A stretch of DNA of 64,000 nucleotides from Sphingomonadales bacterium UBA2683 (lineage in GTDB: Bacteria; Pseudomonadota; Alphaproteobacteria; Sphingomonadales; Sphingomonadaceae), in assembly GCA_002354635.1 (NCBI GenBank), contig DELZ01000005.1, positions 498,346 to 562,345 of the forward strand, written 5' to 3'. The notes under the pieces were generated by a model. It was given only the letters and a program-made list of their open reading frames with translations, did no database searches and was not told where the DNA came from. The position numbers were made by a program, and so were the translations under genes. Positions 63,341-64,000 of the stretch are shown piece after piece; the stretch's first letter is position 1; every line of letters starts with the position of its first letter.

Positions 63341-64000
63341 ATGATCGACACGTCCCTCGACTTTACCGGCAAAACCGTCTGCATCATCGGCGGCTCAAGC
63401 GGGATCGGCAATGCCACCGCCCAGGCCTTTCGCGGCTGCGGCGCCGATGTACATGTCACCGGCACCAGAGCCGGTGCGGATGATTATGACAAGGCGGACG
63501 GATCCGATCTTGCCGGCCTGACCTACCACCAGCTGGATGCGGCTGACGACGAGGCGATCATCGCGCTCCGGCAGAGTTTCGAGCAGATGGACGTGCTGAT
63601 CTGTTCGCAGGGCATGGTGCTCTACAAGCGCGCTGAGTTCGAACCGGAAAATTTCGCCAAGGTTGTGCAGGTCAATCTCAACAGCCTGATGACCTGCGCC
63701 GGGCAATTTTACGACTTGCTGAAAGAGTCGAAGGGCTCGCTGATCATCATCAGCTCGACCGCCGCCTTCCACGCCACTGTCGGCAATCCCGGCTATAATG
63801 CCTCCAAGGCCGGGGCCGCCGGACTGACCCGGACGCTGGGCAAGGCCTGGGCCCCCGACGGGATCCGGGTGAACGGCATCGCGCCGGGGCTGATCGCGAC
63901 CAAGATGACCAAGGTGACGACCGACCATCCCAAACGCCGCGAAGCGACGATCCGGTCGATCCCGCTCGGCCGGATCGGTGATCCCGACGACATGGCGGGC
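63341..64000 (+). CDS. SDR family oxidoreductase (partial, 3' end off window)
   Basis: 220 residues are visible, frame open to the edge. Cofactor motif GGSSGIG (17-23), catalytic Ser138/139, Tyr152 and Lys156 (GYNASKAG), then APGLIATKMTKV. The ribosome binding site AGGAGAAG is well placed before ATG 63341. Third SDR of the cluster; it probably continues the catabolic locus to the right. Confidence 0.9.
   Translation, partial: MIDTSLDFTGKTVCIIGGSSGIGNATAQAFRGCGADVHVTGTRAGADDYDKADGSDLAGLTYHQLDAADDEAIIALRQSFEQMDVLICSQGMVLYKRAEFEPENFAKVVQVNLNSLMTCAGQFYDLLKESKGSLIIISSTAAFHATVGNPGYNASKAGAAGLTRTLGKAWAPDGIRVNGIAPGLIATKMTKVTTDHPKRREATIRSIPLGRIGDPDDMAG

Overview
The window looks like chromosomal DNA of an alphaproteobacterium, most likely a member of the Sphingomonadales. 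The evidence is: a hisC-tyrC pair as known from Zymomonas, an EipA/DUF1134 protein, DUF3426 zinc-ribbon and small sphingomonad-type exported proteins, a large TonB-dependent receptor with a catabolic cluster, ftsEX-ydcF-plsC, and hairpin-type intergenic repeats containing the TTCGACAAGCTCAG motif. Genus is not resolvable from the sequence alone. I saw no rRNA, CRISPR array or intact prophage.

Layout. 1-4183 (minus): end of an exopolysaccharide locus (O-antigen ligase/polymerase, Wza-like exporter, Wzz/BY-kinase running off the left edge). 4184-7114: an AT-richer insertion-like segment with a DUF2924 gene, a large serine recombinase broken by a frameshift, and phased TCCCTGTT repeats, next to tRNA-Ser(GCU). 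7428-24092: housekeeping genes (EipA, ribE/ribD, TonB, gltX-nadE, prs, a DsbB-like protein, hisN, rpmI-rplT, pheST, prfC). 24093-27098: an S9 peptidase and a CPBP membrane protease lie between reiterated copies of the 3' end of prfC. 27120-41511: MFS permease, metX/metW, hisC-tyrC, cupin, second MFS, ftsE-ftsX-ydcF-plsC, tRNA-Leu(GAG), DUF1702, and a lone glycosyltransferase. 41839-47489: a tripartite RND efflux operon in the order permease, adaptor, outer membrane factor.

47515-64000 is the most distinctive region: an apparent inducible catabolic cluster. A GntR/FCD regulator sits among two divergent transcription units. One carries a cysteine-free Asp/Glu-racemase-like protein, two NTF2-like proteins and a TonB-dependent receptor. 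The other carries a class III CoA-transferase on one strand and, on the other, an HMG-CoA-lyase-like enzyme, HyuA/HyuB (hydantoinase/oxoprolinase), an FAD oxidoreductase with a probable ATA start codon, and an SDR. A spinster-type MFS transporter and two more SDRs follow. The same 12-bp palindrome ATTGTATACAAT occurs in both divergent promoter regions and is the obvious candidate operator. Together the genes suggest outer membrane uptake, inner membrane transport, ring or amide opening, alcohol/ketone oxidation, CoA activation and C-C cleavage of an unidentified organic acid. The substrate is not known, and this is my main candidate for an undescribed system.

All calls are from reading translations and motifs by eye. 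No database search was run.
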